Of a stretch of DNA of 64,000 nt, positions 57,257 to 64,000 are shown one piece after another. Below the pieces are notes generated by a model. That model had not been told where the DNA came from. It saw nothing but the letters and a program-made list of their open reading frames with translations, and did not search any database. The position numbers and the translations under genes were made by a program. Source of the stretch: Pseudocoprococcus catus (GTDB taxonomy: Bacteria > Bacillota > Clostridia > Lachnospirales > Lachnospiraceae); assembly GCF_019734885.1 (NCBI RefSeq), contig NZ_JAAXCM010000023.1:190586-254585 (forward strand). The letters are read 5' to 3'. The stretch's first letter is position 1, and each line of letters opens with the position of its first letter.

Positions 57257-57346
57257 CTATAATTTTATCAAATCATATAGGATTTCACAAGCGAAAACCG
57301 AAAAAATGTTCGCATTAAGATACTTGTTCTTCGATTTGCTTATCAT
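57257..57346 (-). CDS. 29-aa mini-ORF between the guided promoter and cas3 (possible CreT-like element or leader peptide)
   Basis: An excellent ribosome site, GGAGGGG (57353-57359), sits 6 nt before an ATG (57344-57346). The product would begin MISKSKNKYLNAN and end ILYDLIKL. It lies about 40 nt after the start site expected from the promoter at 57394-57422. Codon 2 is AUA, often a rare isoleucine codon. No homologue is recognised. CreTA modules keep a mini-ORF toxin RNA at exactly this place, under a promoter silenced by the guide RNA. It may instead be a leader peptide of cas3, which starts 65 nt later. Confidence 0.5.
   Translation of the reverse strand: MISKSKNKYLNANIFSVFACEILYDLIKL
57262..57290 (-). 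promoter_or_regulatory. Second possible cas3 promoter
   Basis: TTGTGA (57285-57290), 17-bp spacer, TAAAAT (57262-57267); start site expected near 57255, about 64 nt before cas3. It overlaps the end of the mini-ORF, so cas3 could be expressed independently of the guided promoter. Confidence 0.5.
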
Positions 57347-57393
57347 AAGAATCCCCTCCAAATAGGGTGACTTTTTCTTTTCTTTACTCTTTT

Positions 57394-57422
57394 ACTATAC
57401 TCTCTTTATTTTCCAAAGTCAA
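57394..57422 (-). promoter_or_regulatory. Sigma-A-type promoter of the mini-ORF/cas operon
   Basis: TTGACT (57417-57422), 17-bp spacer, TATAGT (57394-57399): near-consensus. The -35 box lies 8 nt downstream of the 17-nt match to the solitary guide RNA and would be covered by a full-length (34-nt) protospacer footprint (57413-57446). Confidence 0.75.
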
Positions 57423-57429
57423 TTTTTTT

Positions 57430-57446
57430 CTAATAAATTATCATAT
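57430..57446 (-). promoter_or_regulatory. Predicted target site of the solitary guide RNA
   Basis: ATATGATAATTTATTAG on the minus strand, identical over 17 nt to the sequence directly after the solitary repeat (57508-57524). The 5' flank is TTT, one base from the type I-C PAM TTC. At the guide's own locus the flank is the repeat (GAAA), which protects it. The match ends after 17 nt, short of what is usually needed for Cas3 cleavage. Confidence 0.7.
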
Positions 57447-57465
57447 AAAAAATTTATATAATATA

Positions 57466-57561
57466 TTTTATAACCAAATTATTTCCATTTGGCTATAAAA
57501 CATCTTACTAATAAATTATCATATTTTTCAACTCACATCCGCACAAAGTTGGATGACTCTC
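57466..57561 (-). ncRNA. Solitary crRNA-like RNA (CreR/CreA-like) upstream of cas3
   Basis: A diverged repeat at 57525-57557 starts GTCATCC, has the stem CATCC/GGATG and ends TGAGTTGAAAA. Ten of the 11 handle bases equal the array repeat, and the stem is preserved although its sequence differs (CATCC/GGATG instead of GACCTC/GAGGTC). A spacer-like sequence follows from 57524, its first 17 nt matching the site next to the cas-side promoter. A 14-bp hairpin (TTTTATAGCCAAAT / ATTTGGTTATAAAA, 57466-57500) may form the 3' end. Its own promoter puts the start at about 57561. This is how guide RNAs that repress cas or toxin promoters through Cascade are built. Confidence 0.7.
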
Positions 57562-57567
57562 ATTCCT

Positions 57568-57596
57568 ATTATAACAGTAGGTTTTTCTAGTTTCAA
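57568..57596 (-). promoter_or_regulatory. Sigma-A-type promoter of the solitary crRNA-like RNA
   Basis: TTGAAA (57591-57596), 17-bp spacer, TGTTATAAT extended -10 (TATAAT at 57568-57573). The expected start is about 4 nt before the diverged repeat. Confidence 0.8.
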
Positions 57597-57712
57597 CTTA
57601 TATTCTCATCTAATATACGCACTTTTGTAGTATATTCGTCAAATCATGTTCCTTTTCCCCCTTCAAATCATATATAATGTTATTAATACATTACCATTTT
57701 TCTTTCTTAATA

Positions 57713-57768
57713 AAAAACACAGCATTTAAGCCGATATCCCTTACCACTCAACTTAAAATGCTGTGTTT
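57713..57768 (-). terminator. Terminator of the guanine deaminase gene
   Basis: AAAACACAGCATTTTAAG ... CTTAAATGCTGTGTTTT stem followed by a T-run, 30 nt past the stop codon. It isolates the CRISPR locus from the gene upstream. The rest of 57,597-57,712 shows nothing. Confidence 0.85.
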
Positions 57769-57798
57769 TTCCATGTTTTTTTACCTATTTGGTTTTAA

Positions 57799-59067
57799 TT
57801 AGTTTTCAAAATGAATCTCTTCCCCGTCTATAAATCTTGCTCTGATGTTCCGGTCATCCCCTATATAACAGAATCGCTCCAGACGCTCTTCTGCCGTAAG
57901 CGGTACCCATGAATCTTCCATAGTATCAATAACCAGAGCATTAAACTGATATCCCTTTTCAAAGGATCCGACTTTTCCAAAGACGCTTCCTGCTTCTTTT
58001 GTTGCATGATAAAAAGCCTGCGTAAGCGTAATTGTCTGACTCTGATCCGGCTCATAAAATTCCTTTAATTTTGAGAGCTGAACGGCACGCGCAATCTGCT
58101 TGTATATGGCAATGCTGTGTCCTCCGGCCACATCTGAACCAATAGCAATCTTCAGTTCTTCATCATGCATAGCCGCCAGCGGCATAATGCCCGCAATAAT
58201 ATTGGTCGTTGCGTCCGGGCAGTGAACCGAAAAACTGCCGTGCTCTTTCATGATGTGCTTGTCTTCTTCTGTCGGGAAAATAACGTGTGCAAAAATTGAA
58301 GGGCCATGGTCCATCAGACCGGCACGCTCATAAATCTCTGCATCTGAATGATATCCTGGAAAACATCTTAATGCTTCCTCTGCTTCCCAGATCGATTCCA
58401 CCAGATGTGTATGCACACCGCAATGGTACTTCGCTGCAAGCATGCCGAGACCTGTCATCAGTTTTTCACTGCATGTCGGTGCAAAACGCGGTGCAAGAAT
58501 CGGCTTTACTTTTTTGCTTTCTGTATGATTGGCAAGATAAATCTCTGTTTCGCGCAGGGAAGTCTCTGTTGTCTCAATAAGAAATTCCGGAGAATGACAA
58601 TCCATATTGACTTTTCCTACAAAACCATACATGCCCTTTTCTTCCATTTTCCTGAACAAATAGTCTGTTGCCTCACGATGGATGGTTGCAAAAACATTGG
58701 CATGAAATGTACCATGACGAAGCATATCATCAACAAAGGCATCATAACACTGCTTTGCATAATCCATATCTTTAAATCTTGATTCCTGCGGAAATGTATA
58801 GTTGTTCAGCCAGTCTGACAAAAGGCAATCCATACCAATGCCTCTCTGCACATACTGTGCACCATGGACATGCAGATCCGAAAAAGCCGGAATGATCATC
58901 TGACGTCCATAATCTATACATTCTGCATGCTTATATTTCTCCGGAATTACCGGATAAATCCCATCGACTTTTCCACTATCCACTGCAATATAGCTGTTTT
59001 CATACACTGCCAACGCATCTGCAGATGGCGTATACACAATATCTCCATGGTATAATTTTACTGCCAT
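57799..59067 (-). CDS. guaD: Guanine deaminase (amidohydrolase)
   Basis: Zinc amidohydrolase of 422 aa, converting guanine to xanthine. Metal-site motifs: SDLHVHGAQY (HxH), GVHTHLVES, SIFAHVIFPTEED and IGSDVAGGHS; substrate block APRFAPTCSEKLM. The combination fits guanine deaminases rather than cytosine or chlorohydrolase enzymes. GGAG lies upstream of the ATG. It stands alone between the GH3 gene and the CRISPR locus. Confidence 0.85.
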   Translation of the reverse strand: MAVKLYHGDIVYTPSADALAVYENSYIAVDSGKVDGIYPVIPEKYKHAECIDYGRQMIIPAFSDLHVHGAQYVQRGIGMDCLLSDWLNNYTFPQESRFKDMDYAKQCYDAFVDDMLRHGTFHANVFATIHREATDYLFRKMEEKGMYGFVGKVNMDCHSPEFLIETTETSLRETEIYLANHTESKKVKPILAPRFAPTCSEKLMTGLGMLAAKYHCGVHTHLVESIWEAEEALRCFPGYHSDAEIYERAGLMDHGPSIFAHVIFPTEEDKHIMKEHGSFSVHCPDATTNIIAGIMPLAAMHDEELKIAIGSDVAGGHSIAIYKQIARAVQLSKLKEFYEPDQSQTITLTQAFYHATKEAGSVFGKVGSFEKGYQFNALVIDTMEDSWVPLTAEERLERFCYIGDDRNIRARFIDGEEIHFEN

Positions 59068-59134
59068 ATCTATTTACTCCACTCAGTTTTTCGACTCCAA
59101 ATCCTATACAAAATCTGATGACAGTGCCTGCCTG

Positions 59135-61456
59135 CTATTTTGCTTTCATCTTTTTGATGACTTCATTGGCCCTGTCTATGAATCTGTTGTATGCCTCAAA
59201 GCTGATCAAACCATTACTATTCATATCCAGATAAGATCTGACTGCCCAGAAACTCCAAATAATACCTTTTTCAAGATTATCATTCACCTGATCTGCGGTC
59301 ACAAGCCCCTGCTCTACGAGGAATTCATAGAACATTTTCTTCACTTCAGGATACTGGAACATTTCATAAAAACCACAGTCATAGCCCAATGGTACAAGAT
59401 ATTTTTCACCGGATTTTGTAATTTCTGCAGACACTGCCACATTCATGCTGTCATGACAGATTTCAATCGCATAGGTGCCATTCTCAATCACCCAGTCTTG
59501 CACCTTTGGATCATAATAAGCAAAATCTCTACGCTCCAACGAAAAACATACCTGCTTTTTCTCACCCGGCTGTAAAAATACCTTCTTGAATGCTTTTAAT
59601 TCTCTCACCGGTCTTGGCAGTCTTGTCTTCATCTTTGGTTCAATAAAAAGTTCTACAACATGTTTTGCCGCTACAGCACCTGTATTGGTCACATCAACTG
59701 TCACGATTGTATGGTCATTCTCTTCGCTGACCGCCAGATGATCATATTCAAATGATGTATATGACAAACCATATCCGAAAGGATAGGCTGGCTGAATACC
59801 CTTCTTTTCATAATAGCGATATCCGACATAGATATCTTCCGCATATGGAATTTCATATACATTACCATCAAATGAAAGGTAGGCCGGTGTATCCTGCAGA
59901 CGCTCCGGAACTGTGTTGGCCAGACGACCGGATGGTGATACTTTTCCAAACAGAATATCTGCAATGGCACTACCCATACCTTCACCTGAAAACCATGTCA
60001 AAAGTACGGCCGAAACCTGATGACGCCATGGCATTTCACAAACTTCTCCACTGGATAAGATAACAATACAATTTTTATTCACTGCAGAAACAGCATCAAT
60101 TAATCGCGTCATTCCTTCCGACAATTTGATATCTTTACGATTATAATCATCATCTTCACCAGGAAGAAAACTTCCCACAAACAGAAGAACCTGATCCGCT
60201 TCCTTTGCTGTTTGAACGGCTTCTCTAATCAATTCATCTGTTGTCGTTCCATCGGCCTGATATCCCTCTGCAAATTTAACTTCACACTCTGTTAAATACG
60301 GAATCATCTGATCATACGGTATATCAACCTTTCTTGCATGAACTGCTGCGCATCCGGTTCCCTGATATTTCGGTTCTTTTGCCATATGTCCCAGTACAGC
60401 AATTTTCTCACCTTTTTGTGGTTTTAACGGCAAAATCTGATTTTCATTCTTTACAAGAACCATAGACTCTGCAGCAGCTTCAACTGCCAACCAATGACTG
60501 TCTTCATGCTTCACTGTATCCCATCCTGCTTCCCACTCTTTTAATTGGAAAACAAGTTTCAAAATTCGCGCTACTCTTTCATCAACCAACTTTTCATCCA
60601 GCTGTCCAGTCTCTACAGCTTGTTCAAGATAAGCAGCAGAACTCTTGCTTAAAGGCATCTGAAGATCGATCCGTCCTTTACTTGCTTCAACCGGATCTTT
60701 AACGGCTCCCCAGTCGCAAACGACAGTACCGTCAAATCCCCATTCGCCCTTCAGAATATCTCTTGTTATTCTGTTATCACCGCTGACTTCTTCTCCATTA
60801 ATCTTATTATAAGCGGTCATCAGACTCACCGGATGTGCTTTTCTCACAACCCGCTCGTAACCTGCAAGATAAATCTCCCGTAGTGCTCTTTCACTAACAT
60901 GTACATTCACACGCGTACGCCTGGAATCCGAATTATGACATGCAAAATGTTTCATACATGTGCCGACACCTTCATGCTGTACACTGCTCACAATCGCTGC
61001 TGCCATCTCACCTGTTATAACCGGATCTTCTGAATAATATTCAAAATTTCTTGCCGTCAATGGATGTCTGTGAATATTCATTCCCGGTCCCAAAAGCATA
61101 TTAATTCCAAGTTCCTTGCACTCACCTGCAAGTTTTTTACCGATTTCTCCGATCAACTCTGTATCCCATGAAGAGGCAATAGCAGAGCCACTTGGAAAAC
61201 AAGTGGCTCTGTATGTACGTGACATGGCTTCCTCATTGTCAAAACTGCCACCAAGGCTGTCATAAAAAGACATCTCCTCTGGCTGATCAGAACCACTCTG
61301 AAATCTTACACCGCTTGTTCCATCGCTTACCAGAATTGATGGAATGCCAAGTTTTTCATAATCTCTTGTTCTCCATGAATTCTTTCCTGTACACAAGAGA
61401 ACTTTTTCATGCAGTGTCATTTTGCTGATGATTTCTTCAATTTGTTCTTTTTTCAT
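59135..61456 (-). CDS. Glycoside hydrolase family 3 (beta-glucosidase-like)
   Basis: Enzyme of 773 aa, cytosolic (no signal peptide). The GH3 N-domain has LLGPGMNIHRHPLTARNFEY, KHFACHNSDSRRTRVN and the nucleophile Asp in TVVCDWGAV. The GH3 C-domain includes VGSFLPGEDDDYNRKDIKL and TWFSGEGMGSAIADIL, and is followed by a fibronectin-like domain (YPFGYGLSYTSFEYD). A C-terminal extension of about 100 residues ends with DMNSNGLISFEAY, which looks EF-hand-like. It follows the sugar ABC importer, so it probably hydrolyses an imported oligosaccharide. Confidence 0.9.
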   Translation of the reverse strand: MKKEQIEEIISKMTLHEKVLLCTGKNSWRTRDYEKLGIPSILVSDGTSGVRFQSGSDQPEEMSFYDSLGGSFDNEEAMSRTYRATCFPSGSAIASSWDTELIGEIGKKLAGECKELGINMLLGPGMNIHRHPLTARNFEYYSEDPVITGEMAAAIVSSVQHEGVGTCMKHFACHNSDSRRTRVNVHVSERALREIYLAGYERVVRKAHPVSLMTAYNKINGEEVSGDNRITRDILKGEWGFDGTVVCDWGAVKDPVEASKGRIDLQMPLSKSSAAYLEQAVETGQLDEKLVDERVARILKLVFQLKEWEAGWDTVKHEDSHWLAVEAAAESMVLVKNENQILPLKPQKGEKIAVLGHMAKEPKYQGTGCAAVHARKVDIPYDQMIPYLTECEVKFAEGYQADGTTTDELIREAVQTAKEADQVLLFVGSFLPGEDDDYNRKDIKLSEGMTRLIDAVSAVNKNCIVILSSGEVCEMPWRHQVSAVLLTWFSGEGMGSAIADILFGKVSPSGRLANTVPERLQDTPAYLSFDGNVYEIPYAEDIYVGYRYYEKKGIQPAYPFGYGLSYTSFEYDHLAVSEENDHTIVTVDVTNTGAVAAKHVVELFIEPKMKTRLPRPVRELKAFKKVFLQPGEKKQVCFSLERRDFAYYDPKVQDWVIENGTYAIEICHDSMNVAVSAEITKSGEKYLVPLGYDCGFYEMFQYPEVKKMFYEFLVEQGLVTADQVNDNLEKGIIWSFWAVRSYLDMNSNGLISFEAYNRFIDRANEVIKKMKAK

Positions 61457-61496
61457 TGATTAACCTGCCAATTCTGTAAATTTAATTTTTGAGCTA

Positions 61497-62807
61497 TTAT
61501 TTAGAAAGGTTATCCCAGGCATCCTGAAGCTCCTGAAGGAATTCATCGTTTGTGGATTTGCCTGCACCAAGTTTCTGTACAGCTTCACCTGCTGCCTGCG
61601 CAAAACCATCCGGATAGAATGTATAGTAGATGTTGTCTACTTTGCCTGCTGCCATGTAATCAGAAACAGCTTTGCCAAGAGTACCAATACTGTCCGCATC
61701 TGCTTCCATATTGTTGTATGCAGGAATCAGCTGTAAGGTCTTTGTCATGCATTCTTTACCTTCATCAGATGTAACAAGCCAGTTGATAAAGTCTTTAACT
61801 GTATCAAGATTCTCGGAATCCTTGTTGACACCCCAGTATGTACCTACCAAATATAACTGATCATTTTCTTTTTCATCACTAGAATAAGGAATACCCATCA
61901 GACTTACAGGCAGATCCGGGTTGATTGCGTCATACGTTGGCTGTGACCAGTTACCGCCGATTGTAATAGCCATATCACCGGAACCAACTAAAGATGTCTG
62001 TGTATTAAAGTCTGTTGTTGAAGGATTTGTATCTAAAGCATATTCAAATGTAATGAAATCTGCCAGTTCTTCAAATACTTTATTTCCCACAAATGATGCA
62101 GAACCATCCGACAAACCATCAATGAATGCCTTAGGATCTTCCTGGCCAGCAAAACCAAGGTTGATCATAAAGTTGCCTAACTGATACCAGTCCATATAAG
62201 TTTCTGAAATAGGTACGGATACACCGGCATCTGCCAGCTTCTGTACATCTTCTGCTAATTCTTCTTTTGTTGTCGGTACTTTTGTAATACCTGCCTGTTC
62301 AAAAAGTGCTGTATTATAAACATAACCTGCTGCCTCTACAGACAAAGGAAATGCAACCACTTTACCGTCAAGCGTAACATTTTCTGCTGAAGTATCTATC
62401 ATTTCAGATGTAAAAGGTTCACCTGTCAGATCTGCTAACTGTGACTGCCACACAAGTGCATCTGAATACCCCTGAATACTGAAAATGTCCGGTGCATCAC
62501 CGCCTGAAAACTTTGTCTTCAAACTCGTTGCATAATTATCAGATGCAGACTCGCAGACGAATTTAACCCCTGGATGAGATTCAGAGTAAACTTCACACAC
62601 CTTCTCAAGGGCATCCTGAATTTCTGTTTTCATCTGATAAATATAAATTGTCTTCTCCTCACCATCTGCTGCCTGAGATGCCACCTGTGTATCAGATCCT
62701 TCCGCTGCACCTGTTGTTTCCTTTGCACCACTGTTGCCGCATGCAGCCATGCTGAGCATCATTGCAACTGTCATCATTAAAGCTGCTGCTTTTTTCATCT
62801 TCTTCAT
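61497..62807 (-). CDS. Sugar ABC transporter substrate-binding lipoprotein
   Basis: Family 1 extracellular solute-binding protein of 436 aa. Lipobox SMAACG (Cys23), spacer, then the periplasmic-binding fold with KTKFSGGDAPDIFSIQGYSD and AITIGGNWSQPTYD. AAGGAGGAAG precedes the ATG. With the two permeases it forms a CUT1-type oligosaccharide importer; the ATPase is presumably a shared MsmK-like protein elsewhere. Confidence 0.9.
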   Translation of the reverse strand: MKKMKKAAALMMTVAMMLSMAACGNSGAKETTGAAEGSDTQVASQAADGEEKTIYIYQMKTEIQDALEKVCEVYSESHPGVKFVCESASDNYATSLKTKFSGGDAPDIFSIQGYSDALVWQSQLADLTGEPFTSEMIDTSAENVTLDGKVVAFPLSVEAAGYVYNTALFEQAGITKVPTTKEELAEDVQKLADAGVSVPISETYMDWYQLGNFMINLGFAGQEDPKAFIDGLSDGSASFVGNKVFEELADFITFEYALDTNPSTTDFNTQTSLVGSGDMAITIGGNWSQPTYDAINPDLPVSLMGIPYSSDEKENDQLYLVGTYWGVNKDSENLDTVKDFINWLVTSDEGKECMTKTLQLIPAYNNMEADADSIGTLGKAVSDYMAAGKVDNIYYTFYPDGFAQAAGEAVQKLGAGKSTNDEFLQELQDAWDNLSK

Positions 62808-62848
62808 CGTCTTCCTCCTTAATCATTTAGTTAAGTTTCCTCTATTAT

Positions 62849-63679
62849 TTAACCTTTTACAGCCCCGGCAATAACACCGTCCATAATCTTTTTCTGTAAA
62901 AGAATAAATACAATAACAATCGGCAAAATCGTCATTACCAATGCCGGCAATGCAATATCCCATTTACTGGCGTACTGTCCGAATAATCTGCTGATTGACA
63001 ACTGAATCGTCATCAATCGTTCATTATTCATCATAATTAACGGAACCATAAAATCATTCCATATCCAGAACATATCCATCAACACCACGCTGACCATTGT
63101 TGGCTTCAAAAGCGGAATGATGATTGAAAAGAAAATTCTTGTTCTTGAACAGCCATCAATTCGAGCTGACTCTTCCAGTTCCACCGGAAGCCCTTTGACC
63201 GCACTCTGCATCATAAAAAACGCAAAAGCAAGACCGATTCCCCAATAAGTCAGAATTGTTCCAAACATAGAATTATTAAGTCCCAGTACTTTCATTACCT
63301 GTACAAGGGGCAGCATCAATGATGCAAAGGGAATCAACATCGATAATATAACAAAGGTCTCAAAGACTTTTGAATATTTCGTCTGATATCTGAATGTCCA
63401 ATATGCAGTCATCGCCGCAAGTAAAGTAATACCTGCAACAGAACCTATCGTCAAAACGGCTGTATTCTTCAAGACATGCAGTACATTCACTTCTTTGAAT
63501 GCCTTTACATAATTTTCTATCTGAAAAACATCCGGCCAGCTCAAAGGCTTTGTCAAAATCTGAGCTAATGGCTTAACTGAGTTCATCACAATTAAAAAAA
63601 GCGGATATACGAAGATTAATGCCAGAATCAATACAATCACAAATATAATGGCTTTTTGCTTTTTCGCTCTTTTGTTCAT
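62849..63679 (-). CDS. Sugar ABC transporter permease (MalG/CUT1 type)
   Basis: Permease of 276 aa with six hydrophobic segments and the EAA loop LEESARIDGCSRTRIFFSII before the last ones. It overlaps the neighbouring permease gene by 1 nt. Second permease of the importer. Confidence 0.9.
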   Translation of the reverse strand: MNKRAKKQKAIIFVIVLILALIFVYPLFLIVMNSVKPLAQILTKPLSWPDVFQIENYVKAFKEVNVLHVLKNTAVLTIGSVAGITLLAAMTAYWTFRYQTKYSKVFETFVILSMLIPFASLMLPLVQVMKVLGLNNSMFGTILTYWGIGLAFAFFMMQSAVKGLPVELEESARIDGCSRTRIFFSIIIPLLKPTMVSVVLMDMFWIWNDFMVPLIMMNNERLMTIQLSISRLFGQYASKWDIALPALVMTILPIVIVFILLQKKIMDGVIAGAVKG

Positions 63680-64000
63680 TACATCAATTCCTCCTCTTTC
63701 TTTCTGGAGAAATACATCTGGACAGATGTAATAACCAGGATAATCACAAAAAATACAAAGGATTCTGCTGTTGCAAGACCATATTTATTATTCGCAAAGG
63801 CATCATTATAAATATTCAATGCAAGAGATACGGTGGAGCCATATGGCCCTCCCTTTGTCAAAGAATAATTCAGATCAAACATCTTAAATGCCTGAGAAAT
63901 CGTCCAGAACAGGCATAATGTAATATATGGCATACATAAAGGCAGCTTGATCTTAAAGAAAATCTGAAATGCGTTGGCACCATCAATCTTGGCTGCTTCA
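63679..64000 (-). CDS. Sugar ABC transporter permease (MalF/CUT1 type), partial
   Basis: The C-terminal 106 codons of the first permease; the frame is open at the right edge. It starts within the EAA loop (EAAKIDGANAFQIFFKIKLP) and includes the last two membrane segments (TLCLFWTISQAFKMFD; FVFFVIILVITSVQMYF). An ATG at 63931-63933 is internal and not the start. Confidence 0.9.
   Translation of the reverse strand, partial: EAAKIDGANAFQIFFKIKLPLCMPYITLCLFWTISQAFKMFDLNYSLTKGGPYGSTVSLALNIYNDAFANNKYGLATAESFVFFVIILVITSVQMYFSRKKEEELM

Noticed and set aside
57430-57524. Reading the 17-nt direct repeat upstream of cas3 as a simple AT-rich duplication
   Set aside because: One copy starts exactly at the end of a CRISPR-like handle and the other abuts a promoter, which a random duplication would not predict. 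It remains the main alternative.

Overview
The window looks like a chromosome segment of a gut Clostridia, most likely Lachnospiraceae. Supporting signs are the ftsE-ftsX-ctpA-uvrB gene order, a PucR-type regulator next to ftsEX, a DUF1292 protein, a BMP/NupOPQ nucleoside importer, strong AGGAGG ribosome sites, and low-GC accessory DNA next to a more GC-balanced core. No tRNA or rRNA gene was seen.

Positions 1-14,811 are an AT-rich accessory region. They hold an agr quorum-sensing system (agrA, agrC, then a 50-codon agrD that is easy to miss and agrB, which runs off the left edge), an IS66-derived element with perfect 8-bp target duplications, an acyl-CoA synthetase, an AraC-GNAT regulator with an MFS exporter, and a decayed peptide-modification-like operon (ABC ATPase, ABC permease, radical SAM). 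The radical SAM gene is split by an IS110 element and its 3' part is fused in frame to the C-terminal half of MetK. The region ends at a truncated uvrB.

Positions 14,812-41,500 are ordinary core genes: ctpA, ftsX, ftsE, a PucR regulator, copA with an internal copZ-like start, csoR and an SDR gene, an M23 hydrolase, threonine aldolase, modABC with a LysR regulator, a nucleoside ABC importer, galK-galE, and trkH-trkA.

Positions 41,700-45,200 are a gene graveyard. A PrpR-type regulator, an aldo/keto reductase, a galactarate dehydratase and a LysR regulator all carry deletions, several of them in frame. A transglutaminase-like protein and an ArsC-like protein follow.

Positions 46,700-57,600 hold a complete type I-C CRISPR-Cas locus read leftward: cas3-cas5c-cas8c-cas7-cas4-cas1-cas2, a leader, and 14 identical repeats with 13 spacers. 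A frameshifted IS3-family element has cut into the old (trailer) end. Upstream of cas3 lies the most interesting feature. A solitary, diverged CRISPR repeat sits behind its own sigma-A-type promoter, and the 17 nt following it match exactly a site 62 nt further on. That site abuts a second sigma-A promoter, whose -35 box would lie inside the protospacer. The second promoter reads into a 29-codon mini-ORF with a strong ribosome site, then into cas3. This is the layout of a Cascade-guided cas regulator (CreR-like) or a CreTA-like RNA addiction module.

Positions 57,700-64,000 carry a guanine deaminase, a GH3 glycosidase and a sugar ABC importer that runs off the right edge.
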